NCBI GenBank assembly: GCA_022605405.1
Contig: JABYQQ010000002.1
Span: forward strand, 3,162,001-3,226,000
Direction of reading: 5' to 3'
DNA length: 64,000 nucleotides
Source: Earliella scabrosa
Lineage: Eukaryota; Basidiomycota; Agaricomycetes; Polyporales; Polyporaceae
Both the position numbers and the translations under genes were made by a program. Under the pieces are notes generated by a model, which saw only the letters and a program-made list of their open reading frames with translations, made no database searches and was not told where the DNA came from. Below are positions 11,421 through 23,101 of the stretch, piece after piece (the stretch's first letter is position 1; each line of letters opens with the position of its first letter).

Positions 11421-12191
11421 TTGTTTCTGAGGGCCGTGATAAAATATATGGCCCAAACACAATGGTCTCTTTCAAAAGCAATCAAGTCACTGGGAGGTTT
11501 GCCATACGTGTGGTTTCAAGCTCGCTGAGGTCCGACAGCCCTACGTCGCAGAAAAGCTCATCCTACCGATTCCACAGCGCACATCGTCGGAGGTCGGAGG
11601 GACCCTCTGTGGACCCTGCAGGCTACAGCCACATTGCGGCGATCTTCCGTAGAATCTCATGCCAAGGGCGTCCGAGGCGAGTGTTCGCGTCTCCGTTTGT
11701 ATGCAAACGGCCTTGTCGATGTCATCATGGCTCCCGACGATGAGCAAGCCCTCGCCTTTACATAAAACCGCGACCGCTCGCCCTCGCGCGACGCAGACGT
11801 GCAGACTGGCACTACAGGCGTGGGTGCTCGTGAGTCGCCCAGGTACACAGCACTGCAGGCGGGAGCTTGGCGATCATCCGGTGGCATCATGAATATACGC
11901 CGGTGCGTGCTCACGCTGCGACGTCGAGGGCGGCGGAGGGAGTGGGCTGGGGCGAGCTGAGAACGGCGGACGGTGCGCAGCACTGGGGTCGTCGTTGGGA
12001 GCGACGTGAGAGCAGGAGGCAATGTCAGAAATAGCGGATTAAGAGGTGATAAGTCGCGAGTATTAAAGAGATGCCGAAAGGGGCAAGTCAGGTACAGAGT
12101 GATGTGCCTGAGAGGGAAGGCGGACTCCAAATGGTCTGCGTCGGACTCTTCCCTCTGCTCCCCCCTCTCACCACCGTCGTCCCCCTTCTCC
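11421..12191. other. upstream region of the OPT gene
   Basis: No separate gene is seen. The frame of the OPT first exon is already open from about 11973, so an earlier ATG cannot be excluded, but the composition only becomes typical from 12192. Confidence 0.4.
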
Positions 12192-15100
12192 ATGTCGTTC
12201 CGCCCGACGTCCAGCTCAGGCAGGCCGTCGTCTGCGTTCCCCTCCTCCGCCCGCCCCGGCACCGCAGGCTACTTCGACCGCGACGCCCAGTACACGTATG
12301 ACTACTCGCTCGAAGAGGAAGACGAGGACGACGAGTCCGACGCCGGCGACGTCTTCGCCTTCGGCCCTCCTCCCACCGCTGCGTCCCCGATAACGCCCCC
12401 GCCGCCCACCTTCGACCCCGCCTCCGTCGATCGCGTTCCTCCCACCCCAGGGCCGTCCCAACAGCCATATCAACGCCATCCCTACCCCCTCAGCCCCGTC
12501 GAATCGCCCCCCTCGACGGACTCCCAGAACCCAGAACAGCACCAAGACGATGACGAAGGCTACAGGATGCGCAGAATCGCCCCTCCGTCTGCGTCCACCG
12601 TACCGACAACGACAACAGGAACAGGGCGCTTTACTGGCGTGAGTTCAGCAATCAGTTCGCGGGAGGTGCATGTCTCGCTCCCGAAAGGAGCTCGGGGAAA
12701 AGGCAAGGAGCGTCCGCCATCAACGACGCGCTCGACGAGCTTTCCTAGCGTCGCGGACTCGGCTTCAATCAAGTGAGTTCCTAGTTTTTCACCTCGTCTT
12801 TGCCCCAATATCCCCGCCCTTCTTGCACTCCGGTCTTCGTCACACTGCTCCGTGCCCTCCGACGACACCATCCCTGCCAATCGGTGCCCTTGTACCAGAG
12901 TTGTTTCTCCTTCTTCGCTTCGAGCATTTGCGAGATAGCGATGTCGCAACCGTACAAATGATACGGTCTTCATGCCAAGCCAGATGGGCGCTTCGTACTG
13001 TGGGTTGTACCCGCTCTCCCTCCTTCGTGTTGAGCCCTTCTCATACCGTTCATCGCTTCCTCTTCGTTTACTCCAGACCGATAAGAGCGTTCCGCTAATA
13101 TGTATCCGTTGACAGGATGGAGTTCGACTTCGAGGGGGACGAGGAAGATGAGGACAGTCCGTACCCGGAAGTCCGCGCGTCAGTATCAAATATCGACGAC
13201 ACAGAGATGCCAGCCATGACACTGCGGATGTGGGTCATCGGACTGACGCTAGTACTCGCTGCGGGGTACGTGACAGTGTCTCGTTGGTATCTAGCCGACT
13301 CAAACGTTGCTATCGACAGGTGTTCGAACCTGTTCTTCAACTTCCGACAGCCAGCACCATCAATCGTGTCAAACGTTCTCCTGCTTATCGCACATCCGTT
13401 GGGCAAGCTCCTCGCACTCACTATGCCAATACGATCGTATCGACTACCGCGATGGATAGGCGGCCATGAGTTCTCTCTCAACCCCGGTCCCTGGAACATC
13501 AAGGAGCACGCCCTGGTGTACATTATGGCGAACGTGTCGATCGGTGTGCCGACTGCGCTTAACGCGGTTGTCGTCGCGGAGATCAACTATGGTGTCAAGC
13601 TTGGCTACGGGTTCAACGCGTTGCTGATCCTTGCGACGCAGTTGACGGGTTTCTCGCTTGCGGGTCTGTGCAGGCGATACTTGGTCTGGCCGGCGAGCAT
13701 GGTGTGGCCTCAGAATCTCATCATCTGCACTCTTCTTAACACCCTGCACGCGGAAGAGGAGGATGCGCGTGGTGGTATCTCTCGGTTCCGATTCTTCTGC
13801 TATGCGGCTGTCGGCGCTTTCTTCTGGGCATTCCTCCCTGGTATGTAGCATCTTGAACATTTGTCTGGTCCCGTCTAACGCTCTGCACAGGATACATCTT
13901 CACGGCTCTGTCCATCTTCTCATTCGTCTGCTGGATCAAACCAAACGACATCGTCGTCAACCAGCTCTTTGGTGTCTCGGCCGGTCTGGGCATGAGCGTT
14001 TTGACCTTCGACTGGGCGCAAATCACCTGGATTGGCAGCCCGCTCATGGTTCCTTGGTGGGCCGAAGTCCAGATCTTCGCCGGCTTCTTCATGGTGTATT
14101 GGATCCTCTGCCCCATCCTCTACTACACCAATGTGAGTTGTTACCTCGGCCGCTCACACACTCTGACTCACGACCTACCACGTAGTCTTGGGATCTGTCG
14201 TACTTCCCGATCATGGCCAATTCGCCTTACGATCGGTTCGGGAAGCCGTACAACGTCAGTCGCGTCCTTACGGACGACCACAGCTTCGACGAGCAGGGGT
14301 ACGAAAACTACTCCCCGCTGTACCTTCCAGCATCATACGCCATCACGTACCTCATCGCGTTCGCGCTGTCATCAGCTATGATCGTCCACACGCTGCTCTA
14401 CCACGGCCGCACGCTCTTGCACGGCCTTACACAGACTCGCATCGAGAAGGACGACATCCATGCGAAACTTATGCGCGCGTATCCCGAGGTGCCTGACTGG
14501 TGGTACCTCGCGACATTCCTCGTCTGCTTTTCGCTGGCTATTGTCACCGCGGAGGTGTGGCACACGGACATCCCGGTCTGGGCTCTGCTTCTCGCTATCG
14601 CCCTCCCCGTCACGTACATGGTGCCGTCCGGGTTCGTCTACGCGTTGACGGGACAGAACGTACGTCACTTGCCTCTTTGGATGAACGAGCACATACTCAT
14701 GTCCCCGATAGATCACGATCAACCTGCTCGCGCAGATCATCCCCGGTATGATTCTCCCCGGCAAGCCCATCTCGAACATGGTAAGCGCATGCCGCGGGTT
14801 CTCGTGCTATCGCCGCTGACTCCGGCGCAGATCTTCAAAGCGTACGCTGTGCAGACCCTTGCTGAGGGTACAGCGTTCGTGCAGGACCTCAAGCTCGGCC
14901 ATTACATCAAGCTACCCCCTCGGGCAACCTTCTCCGTGCAACTGGTGTCCACGACGCTCGTCGGCCTCATGCAGGTTGGCGTGAAGGAGTGGATGTTCAC
15001 GCACATCGACGACATCTGTAAACCCGGGCAGAAGGACTTCCTGACGTGTCCCCACAACCAGGTGCTCTACACGACGTCCGCCATCTGGGGTCTCATCGGT

Positions 15101-15604
15101 CCCGCGCGCCAGTTTGGATCGGAGTCAATCTACCACCCGCAGCTGTACGCGGTCGCGATCGGTGGTCTCCTTCCCTTCCCATTCTGGCTCTGGCAGCGCA
15201 AGTACCCCAACCGGTGGAACAAGTTCATCAACTTGCCGATCATCCTGAACGGCATTGGTCTCATCCCGCCTGCGACTGGCATCAACTACTCGTCGTGGTT
15301 CCTCGTCGGGTTCATCTTCCAGTACCTCGTCCGGAAGCGGAACTTTGAGTGGTGGAGCAAGTTCAATTACGTCTTGACGGCGGCGTTCGATTGCGGCACG
15401 GTCCTCTCCGTGCTGTTCATCTTCTTCACGCTGCAGTTCCCGCGGGGCGGCGTCTCGATAAACTGGTGGGGCAACACCGTCTACGAGAACAGTGAGCATA
15501 TTCCGCCGCCCTTTGATTCTGTGCTCGTGCTGACCCCATTTCTTGCAGCTGCGGACTCACGACGCTTGCCATTAAGAAAGGTTCCCGAGGGCGGCATCAG
15601 CTAG
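12192..15604 (+). CDS. oligopeptide transporter, OPT family
   Basis: Eight exons (12192-12772, 13116-13265, 13320-13840, 13891-14132, 14186-14659, 14712-14780, 14831-15491, 15549-15604) join to 917 aa. A roughly 200-residue disordered, Ser/Pro/acidic cytosolic N-terminus is followed by about 14-16 hydrophobic segments. OPT landmarks include NLFFNFRQPAPSIVSN, NPGPWNIKEHALVYIMANV (cf. NPGPFxxKEH), SYFPIMANSPYDRFGKPYNV, NLLAQIIPGMILPGKPISNM, KLGHYIKLPPR and NRWNKFINLPIIL. OPT proteins are proton-coupled importers of tetra/pentapeptides or glutathione at the plasma membrane. Intron 1 is 343 nt, far longer than the 50-57 nt others. Intron 13266-13319 is 54 nt and stop-free. The C-terminal exon after 15549 is short and charged. 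Confidence 0.88.
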
Positions 15605-16949
15605 TAGGCTTGCCCCGGTCCTGCGTTCTCTCGCCTTTCCTTCCGTCATCGGTCATATGGGACATTCGTTTTGCTGGTTGTACGATGTTGGGGCGCGGAC
15701 TAAGCGTAGCCGGAAACCGAAACAGCCGTTGATAAATCCTTCATCCCTGCCCCCTGCCTCGCCGCTCAACATCCTTCACCGGGTGGGCCGCCTCCTGGAC
15801 GGCGCGGCGCGGTCGCCGTCACAATATTTGGTTATGTATAACTGTCAGATATAGCCTCTTCCCGTATTTTCCCCAGCGTCGTCTCGGCCTCGGGAGCACT
15901 TACCTCCTATCCTTATCCTTGGGTCACCGTCCTCGCCCTCGTCCTCGCCCCGTTCCCCCCATCTCCCCTTCGCGTTCACAACCTCCGCCGCACCGTGTTC
16001 CCGCGCTCCTCGAGGTCTGCGCCGTCTGTCGTCATCCGCAGCAACCTCCCTGGCTGTCTCCGCTCCCTGGTTTTCTCGTCCGTTCCCATGCCACGTCTTC
16101 CGAGCTTCTGCGCCCCGAGTACGAGTATGATTTAGCAGCACTTTAGATATACCTTACATCGACGCGCCGCCGTCTCTGTGATCCTTGCCACCCACTATGT
16201 AAACTCCGCCGCCGCCCAGTCAGTGTCTTGTTGTGTTTGGGGACCCGCGGCCGCGTTTCCTCCCTTTCTCCCCTCTATACACACTCGGCACATCCGCTTC
16301 GTACGCTGTTCGCAATCATTCCTTTGTTGTCGTCGTCCTCGTCCGGTTCTCAGCAGTCGTTCGCGTTGCATGCTCGTTGCACCCGTCTTGTGCGGTGTGC
16401 TCGAGCCCTTCCACTCCCTCACCATACAGTACTTCCTTTACGTTTTATGTCATCCCCTTTCACTTTCACGGTCCCCCCTCTCCGCAACACATCCCCCCAT
16501 CCTCCTCCCTCTCTCGGTGATCCCTTGGTCTTCCCTGTTTTTGGCACCTTCGCACCCGTTCAAAGTTTTCCTTTGCGGTCCCGGCTCTGTCTCTCTGTCC
16601 TTTCTGTCTCTCTCTCCCTCTCTCCTCCGTCTCTGAGTCGTCTCTCTGTGTCTCCCCCAATGTAGCAGCACCGGCGTCGATAGGTAACATCGAGGCTACC
16701 AAATACATACAGAAAACAACGCATAACGTACACAATCGCAAGTGAGGACCTCGACCGTCTGCGGACGCCCCGAGCATCGCGACTTCTCGACGAAGATCGC
16801 CGTCGACGCCGAAGTGCTAGGATTCCGAGTCGTCATCGGAGGTGTACGTGAATCACAACCTTGTTTTTATGTATGTCTTATTCACTCACCTTGAGCGCCC
16901 CCACACTGCACAGGTCTAGATCTATGGGAATCGGATAGTTGTCCGGCCC
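15605..16949. other. 3' region of OPT gene plus pyrimidine-rich tract
   Basis: About 16240-16660 is strongly C/T-rich on the plus strand, with runs of TCTCTC near 16590-16650. Such tracts commonly precede fungal start codons, so this may be the promoter/leader of a plus-strand gene beginning near 16950. No conserved ORF is seen here. Confidence 0.4.
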
Positions 16950-17732
16950 ATGAGTCGGAACTTGCGCGCCCAAGTCAGTACTCCGGAGTCCACATTGCCA
17001 GCCTCAAGCCTGAGCACGCCCAGCACGCCCAGTGACGGCCACGGACCCGCGCAGACGGCGTCCCGGGCCTTCTGTGTCGAAGGGGCCTTCGGTGTCGAAC
17101 AGGCTGCTCTCCGAACACTTTTAGCGGTTGCAATCTCCGTTCAGCGAAGCTTCGAGGCGGGCGCGCTCGTCCCGTACCAAGCCGACAGGCCGACCCTTGG
17201 GGTGGGGTCGAGAACATGGTATGTAAGTAATATGATGTTGCATGCGGTTCCCGAGTACGCGCGAAGGAACTCGGACGAAGCGGATCGTCCGTCGTCCCGA
17301 TACGACGACGACTCGGTGCGCAGGGCCTCCAATATAGACATGGATGGTCAATGGACATGGACTTGGAGCCGGAGTGGGAGTGGGAGAAGACGTGTCAGCT
17401 GCGCGCGCAGGGTGCAGATGACAACGTCAACGGTGCCAGGACGCGGATGCGTTACTCACCCGTGGCCCACTCGCGAGGAGTCGGTGCCAGTTGCCGGATG
17501 CGACGGCCGAGTGCTGCGAGAAGGCTGGGGCGTGCGTGCGCGAGGCCCAAAGGTGGTCAGAGTCTTCCGAGGTCGTCGGTGGAAGTGTCCGGTGGGCACG
17601 GAGCCTCTTGGGGTGGTCCGCTGGCAGGTTGGTGTTCGACGAGCTATTGTGCTGCGCAGTCTAGAAGAGTCGGACGAACTTGAGATGGCATGGTACCACG
17701 TACTAAGTGGGCAGTGGTTCCAGTTCAATTGA
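16950..17732 (+). CDS. hypothetical ORF, weak support
   Basis: A 260-codon uninterrupted frame without recognisable domains. A middle part (PEYARRNSDEADRPSSRYDD) has plausible composition, but an equally open minus-strand frame (SILEALRTESSSYRDDGRSA) covers the same bases, so even the strand is uncertain. A strong donor-like GTATGTAAGT at about 17220 suggests that if a gene is present it is spliced. Listed only because it is the longest frame in a gene-poor stretch. Confidence 0.2.
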   Translation: MSRNLRAQVSTPESTLPASSLSTPSTPSDGHGPAQTASRAFCVEGAFGVEQAALRTLLAVAISVQRSFEAGALVPYQADRPTLGVGSRTWYVSNMMLHAVPEYARRNSDEADRPSSRYDDDSVRRASNIDMDGQWTWTWSRSGSGRRRVSCARRVQMTTSTVPGRGCVTHPWPTREESVPVAGCDGRVLREGWGVRARGPKVVRVFRGRRWKCPVGTEPLGVVRWQVGVRRAIVLRSLEESDELEMAWYHVLSGQWFQFN

Positions 17733-18128
17733 GACTGCATCATGATGTTGTGAACTTGAGCGCTCGGATTGCAGCGCCTCAGGACAACGAAACTCTAACG
17801 TGAGACGTGTTCTCAACACAGCAGTGCCAACGGGGGGTCTAGCTATCGCAGGCAGCGTTGAACTTCAAGTAGTTCAGGTGGTACAACTACTAGCAGAGGC
17901 CTTCTATGACACGTACGAGCGGTCACGTGTGTGAGAGTTCTCTTGAACCGCTCTCGTTGTTGAGCTTTCCTGTTTCCGACACATCGCAACCCACTCCTGG
18001 AGCGTTGTGCTAGATCCGCTCCGATCCTTCTCAAGACTTGAGGTTCGTTCATGTATTCTCTTCATCACCTTGCCAGCCACATACTCAATGTCCTCATGCG
18101 GGATTGTTGTGTCCTGCCAGTGTAGACG

Positions 18129-18991
18129 ATGTCAGTAGATCGAACACAAGCTGTGGGGGTTTTATCTTGGGGAATAACTCGAGGAGCTAGTGAGTGCAGA
18201 GCATTTCTCTCCACTGGCGTTCAAACCTTACTGAGAACTCAATTCATTGCCGGAATGGATCCAGTATCCAGTTCAACCGCGTGTCAACAATTCACAATGT
18301 CAGGCGTGCAGGAGTATGGAGCGCAGGCAGATACGGTTGACGATGGTGTGTCTATGTCCAAAGTATTTCCTCGGTAGCTTGCCGCGTCACTGAGGTCTAT
18401 TCTTGTTCAGAATTCGTCGCATCCCACAGTCTTGGCCGAAGTACACCGGCTAGAGGAGGCGACCGCGTAGCCTTTATTATTCCTCGTCAATCGTACTCTG
18501 CCATTCCATCAGTCCATGGCGCTGATGACCCATCCCTGGACTACTCCTACCTCTCCGAAGGTCGCATGCAATCGCCCAGTGCTACTACCCCAGCTGAAGC
18601 CGCCCAGTCCGGTCGCGCAGCGCAATCCACTGAGGCTGAGGCCATCACCCTCGGGATGAGTCTAAGTGCAGCAAACTCCCACAATCTGTCCGATGAACGG
18701 GAAATCTCCACTTCCGTCTCTGCTTCTACCAATACGGTTTTTGGGTCCGCGTCCCTCCAATCTAGTTCGCTGGAAGTCGTGTCCCCCCTACCTTCTCGTG
18801 CCCCCACCGCAATGATTCAAGCCCCCGCCTCAGATCACGCCGGCAGGCCTACACTGGCATATGTAGTATCGAGACGCGAGTTGTATGTAGGCACCCGTCT
18901 CAAGCTGCTACATCACCATACACCGCAACATGCGCAGCCGGGATTTACGGATGACTCTGAGCACGTACTCTGCGCAGGCCCATTTGGGTGA
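18129..18991 (+). CDS. hypothetical protein, Ser/Thr/Ala-rich
   Basis: Exon 18129-18345 joins exon 18411-18991 in phase 1 across a 65-nt intron (GTGTGT...TTCAG), giving 265 aa. The second exon is open for about 580 nt, including upstream of its first ATG, which is hard to get by chance here. The product is low-complexity and probably disordered (AQSTEAEAITLGMSLSAAN, SVSASTNTVFGSASLQSSS), with no recognisable domain. The start could also be the internal ATG giving MDPVSSSTACQQF. The last 40 residues look less like coding sequence, so the 3' end may be spliced differently. Function unknown. Confidence 0.38.
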
Positions 18992-19252
18992 TCCATGTCG
19001 AAGATCACGAGGTACACCTACTATGCGCATTTCAAAGCGTCAACGACCGCCTTGTATGTATAATACTGCGTCATGCAGCCAAGGAGTCGATAAACCGAGC
19101 TTCTCAATCTCCGACCAACTTGTGTGACAGGTCGGCCTGGCCTCCAGGAGGGCAAGCGAGAAGACATGAAGTGTTGCACCATACACATCGCATACACATC
19201 GCATACACATGGGTGTGACATATGTCCGGAAGGGAAGTACGGAGAGGGGAGT

Positions 19253-21623
19253 CTATAGGTGTCGAAAAGAGGGGGACATGCCCTGCGAACGTCAAAAGGG
19301 TCAGTCATCTCGTTCGTGCAATGGGGCATACAAGGCCTTACATGCTTATGACGGATGAATACATTCCCATCTCTGCCGTATGACAGCAGAGCTCCATCTG
19401 GCGAGAAGACTACACCATTCACTATGTCAGTGTGCTCTTCGTAAGTTGCAATGCATACGCCGAGTTGCGCATCCCATAGCTTGACCGCGCTTCCACCCCA
19501 GTACCGGGTTGCAATGAGCTTCCCGTCAGGGGAGAAGCACCCATCATGGACGTCGTCGAGGGTGAAGAGCTGTTCCCCAGTAAGTGCATTCTGGACCTGC
19601 GCTGGCCCGGTTCCAAGCTGTAGGGTGCGAGTACCATCAGGAGAGAACACGGAGCCCTGTGTGAAGGGAATCCGATGAAACCACGATACATGACGCGCCA
19701 TCATCGTGATGAGCTTTTGGCCCGTTTCAATGTTCATCAAGTGCACCAGGCCTTCTTCGGGGGAAGCCATAGGCGCGACGCCTGTGGAGCGGAAAGCGAG
19801 TGTAGCACCGAAGGTGGAGTGAGGGGTGGTACCGTAGTCGCATGCTTGGGCGCTGGTCCAGATAACCATCCCTTGCGTCAAACATGCTAGGAGTTGCGAC
19901 GCATCGTGTGAGAAGACGAGAGAAAACGGTTCGCTGTTAACGAAGGGGCCCAGCTCCAGTGATTGAATGTGCTGGAACGTGGTCGCGTTCCATATTTCAA
20001 CGCTCGAGGGATCCCTTCCCGCAGAGATGATCTGGGTGTCGTCTGGTGACCAGGTACCGTGAATCAGCTCATGGGATTTCAGGCTGCGCAGTTCCACCAC
20101 AGGACCTTTGGTGTCCGACGTGATGTCCCAAATGGTCATACGGCCGCCATCTCCACAGGCCAGAAGATGGTTGCTGTTGGACGAGAACGCGAGACTAAGT
20201 ACGGTGATGGGAGCGGTGAGCCACTCGCGGACGACGGTATGATATCTTGTGTCCCATAGAATGACTGTTCCATCCATCGATCCGCTTGCCGCTAAGGTGC
20301 TGTTGGCAGAGATGGCCAGGCAGGCCACAACGTCGTCGTGTGGGGGATAGTGTACCAATGCTTTAATAGGAGGAGTTAGACAACGGGAACACAGCAGAGG
20401 AGCACAGTGAACTCAAGCTTCCGCTTACCCGGAGAATATCGGATGTCAACATTCATTTGAGAGTACAAGGGCAAGAACACAGCCCGGAGCAGCTTATTCC
20501 TGATACTGAATTGCGGATTCAGATCGATCACGAGTTCTTGAAGTCGCATGCTCATCAGGAGGTCGAGGAAGGGGTTTGTTGATGTCTTGTTGCTCATGGC
20601 TTTGACTAGCTTCGACGCAGATACGTCTGTACCGGTGATGTTCAGATTCAGATGCCATAACGCAGGAGAGGACGTCGCCAATTGTTGCAACAGACTGATA
20701 AGCATGGGGAACATGTCTAGCAGCCCCATAGCAATATGAAGGAGCAGCATACGGAGGTCGACAACTAGAAATTGTGTTCTCTGTGAGTATCAAATAGGAA
20801 TATGCAAATTTGAGTAAACTGACTGTATCTGGGGGCGTACACCCAGTCTGATTCTGTTGTTCTCAACTCCAACATCACCAAGGACGGAGGCGCGAGCGCG
20901 AGCAGATACTCCACGTTCGATGTGGGACCCTTCGTTGCGAAGACCTGTGATTGTCTACAATGTAAGATACTCAACACATTCGTGATATGAGCAAATACTC
21001 ACAGCGAGTCTTTGCAGTTGCGATCTTGAGGAGCTCCGTCCTCTGATCAAATCGCATCCTGCTCCCCTCTTCTCAAAATGGATGTTGACGCAGTTGAGAG
21101 ACAGAAGGGCTGGGAACGCCTCCAAGAGGCGCAGGAAGTTTGCACAGCTTGAGAATCGAAGAGACTCTAGATGCAGTGCCCAGATCGATGCGTAGCGCGC
21201 GAAGCAACGTAGAGAGATGGGGGCAACGTTGACCAGGGCGCCACGATAGCGACCTGGAGGAGGAGAAATATTGGCCTCGGAGAAGGTCCAATTCTGGATG
21301 TTAGGGAGCTCCCGCTGATGTAGCAATCTGATTGGGGCCAAGTTGATTGGTGTGTAGTCCGTTGGAGGTTCTAAGAATGCATAGGGGTTCAGTTCAACCA
21401 CAACATGGTGAACCAGTAGCTTCAGTGCAGGATTCCTGTGTAAAACTTTCAGAAGAGCTTCCAACTGTCGGTGTGACTGGAGGCGTATGACGCGAAAGAG
21501 GTGGACACGGGTACGGGCAACCAGAGCCTTGCAGGTTCTGCCAATGCGCTGAAGTGCGTCGATGTCGTGTTGGGAGAAGTCAACGATGAGCTCGAGGATC
21601 TCCAAGGGAAGACTCGGTGACAT
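19253..21623 (-). CDS. F-box protein with C-terminal WD40 propeller
   Basis: Exons 21623-21003, 20944-20843, 20780-20429, 20360-19342 and 19282-19253 join to 707 aa. The N-terminus is an F-box (LPLEILELIVDFSQHDIDAL) followed by a leucine-rich middle region. The fourth exon encodes WD40 repeats (GSMDGTVILWDTRYH, CGDGGRMTIWDITSD, GGSAVKLWDAQLGVC, HTDIVNGVVFSPDGALLSYG). F-box proteins recruit substrates to SCF ubiquitin ligases, with WD40 as the substrate-binding surface. The two halves look like separate ORFs (stop at 20376), but a GTAAGC donor at 20428, a CTAAC branch point and an AAG acceptor at 20361 fuse them with matching phase 1. The WD40 frame has no ATG of its own at its start. The last short exon is less certain; without it the frame reads on to 19021. 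Confidence 0.65.
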
Positions 21624-22095
21624 GGTGATACTGAGGGAGAGAGTGCGATGTGTCGTGGCAATGTCAGGACCATATTATCGAGGCGCTCCCTTAAGCTCTC
21701 GCATCACGCCGGACCGTGGCGCTCCATCCATCTCTGATGACGGTTGCTCAACGCTCAAGAACCGTACTTAACGGCAAGAGAGGTGAATTCTTCTTCCTCC
21801 AGCTCGTCTAACGAATTGATTGAAAGAGGTCACGGGTTTACAATAGGAAGAACATGAAGACGACGTCGGGGTGCACCATTCGGTTTACATGTGCACGATC
21901 CGAGAAAGTCCGAGATCCCAATGTTAACATCTGAAGTGCATCGTGGCTTCATGAACATGGACCCGTTGGGAGATTCGCCCGAGCATATATGGAGAATAAC
22001 GAGATATAATTACGTCTTGTGGATGTGGATCCTATTGTCGTTACTTGATCGCAGCGTAGTACATAGGTGCGCGGCACGACTAACCGTGACACCCA
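21624..22095. other. intergenic, upstream of the F-box/WD40 gene
   Basis: Contains the presumed promoter of the F-box/WD40 gene. No gene or clear repeat is seen. Confidence 0.45.
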
Positions 22096-22340
22096 TCACT
22101 CCTGCACCCACTCGCTCAGAACACGAATGCGGACCGTGCCATCGTCCGAACCATACGAGAGAAGACGGCCATCCGACGAGAACAGCGCTTGAACGACCTT
22201 GTCGTCGTGCTCGTTGAACGTCCGCACGCACCAGCCGTCGCTCGTCTTCCACAGCCGGAGCGTGTTGTCTGACGACGCGGACGCGATGTACCGGTCGTCG
22301 GGAGAGAACCGCGCGGAGTACTTTGACCATGTATCCTGCA
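22096..22340 (-). pseudogene. WD40-repeat fragment
   Basis: A frame following a CAG acceptor encodes about 80 residues of two WD40 repeats (YIASASSDNTLRLWKTSD; LFSSDGRLLSYGSDDGTVRI) and stops. LLSYGSDDGTVRIR closely parallels LLSYGRDGNVFIR at the end of the neighbouring F-box/WD40 gene, suggesting a remnant of a related copy. No upstream exon with F-box or further repeats was found on this strand. Confidence 0.5.
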
Positions 22341-23101
22341 ACATCATTCTACATCCCACCCTACGAGATGTATCTGCAACACTCTGATGTTCTCCCTCGG
22401 CTTGTCAAGTCAGGCAGGTCCGGTCAGCAGTTGAGGATTGCTGCCACCCACCTGACGCTGCGTGCCTTCGACTCGGAGGACGCGACGTCCTGGGAGTGGC
22501 GCCAGCTGCCCTTCGAGCCCGTATCGACGACATATTTATCCACCACGACCAAGCCTTACGATACAAGATGTGGGTCTACGATACGAGAGAGGTATGGGTG
22601 GCGTTACGGACTGGGGATGCACAGCCGTCGGATCCGGATCGCAGACTGTGGATCAAGAAGGATGGAGAGCCAAGCTGGATCACCAAGGGGTCTTTTAGCG
22701 TGTATCGCAGTATGCTGAAGAAAGCTCGACTACAGGAGGAGGATCAGTTGGAGCATGACTCGGAGTCGTAGGATCCATGGCTGATCACATCTTGTACCAC
22801 TGCACGTAGTTTCGCAGAGATGTCCCTTCATTGCCGATGGCGTCTTCCTACGCATACTTCTGCAACGAAGATCACTTTGCCTATTCCCTCCGATTCCAAA
22901 CAATGCAGAGTAAGTAGATGGGGTTAGTGGCTGTACGGCCCGTATCGAGGTGCACTCTCGCGCGCCTGTCACGTCGTGCGCGCGATCGGCGCTTGTTGGC
23001 GCACTGCGCTCGCGCGCGGCCTCATGCGGCGCGCCGGTCGACGATGAACGTGAAGTTGCACTCATCCACCACCTCCACCTCCACTCTCTGTCTCTGCTGC
23101 G
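22341..23101. other. intergenic with a possible coding remnant
   Basis: Plus strand 22510-22771 holds a frame with plausible protein composition (RIDDIFIHHDQALRYKMWVY, KKDGEPSWITKGSFSVYRSM) ending at TAG 22769-22771, but no start, splice partner or family was found. The rest up to the GT8 start at 23102 is presumed promoter. Confidence 0.3.

Noticed and set aside
19021..19252. Read-through C-terminal extension of the WD40 ORF
   Set aside because: A GTAAGG donor and CAG acceptor lead to an early stop at 19253, and the extension has no repeat or domain character.
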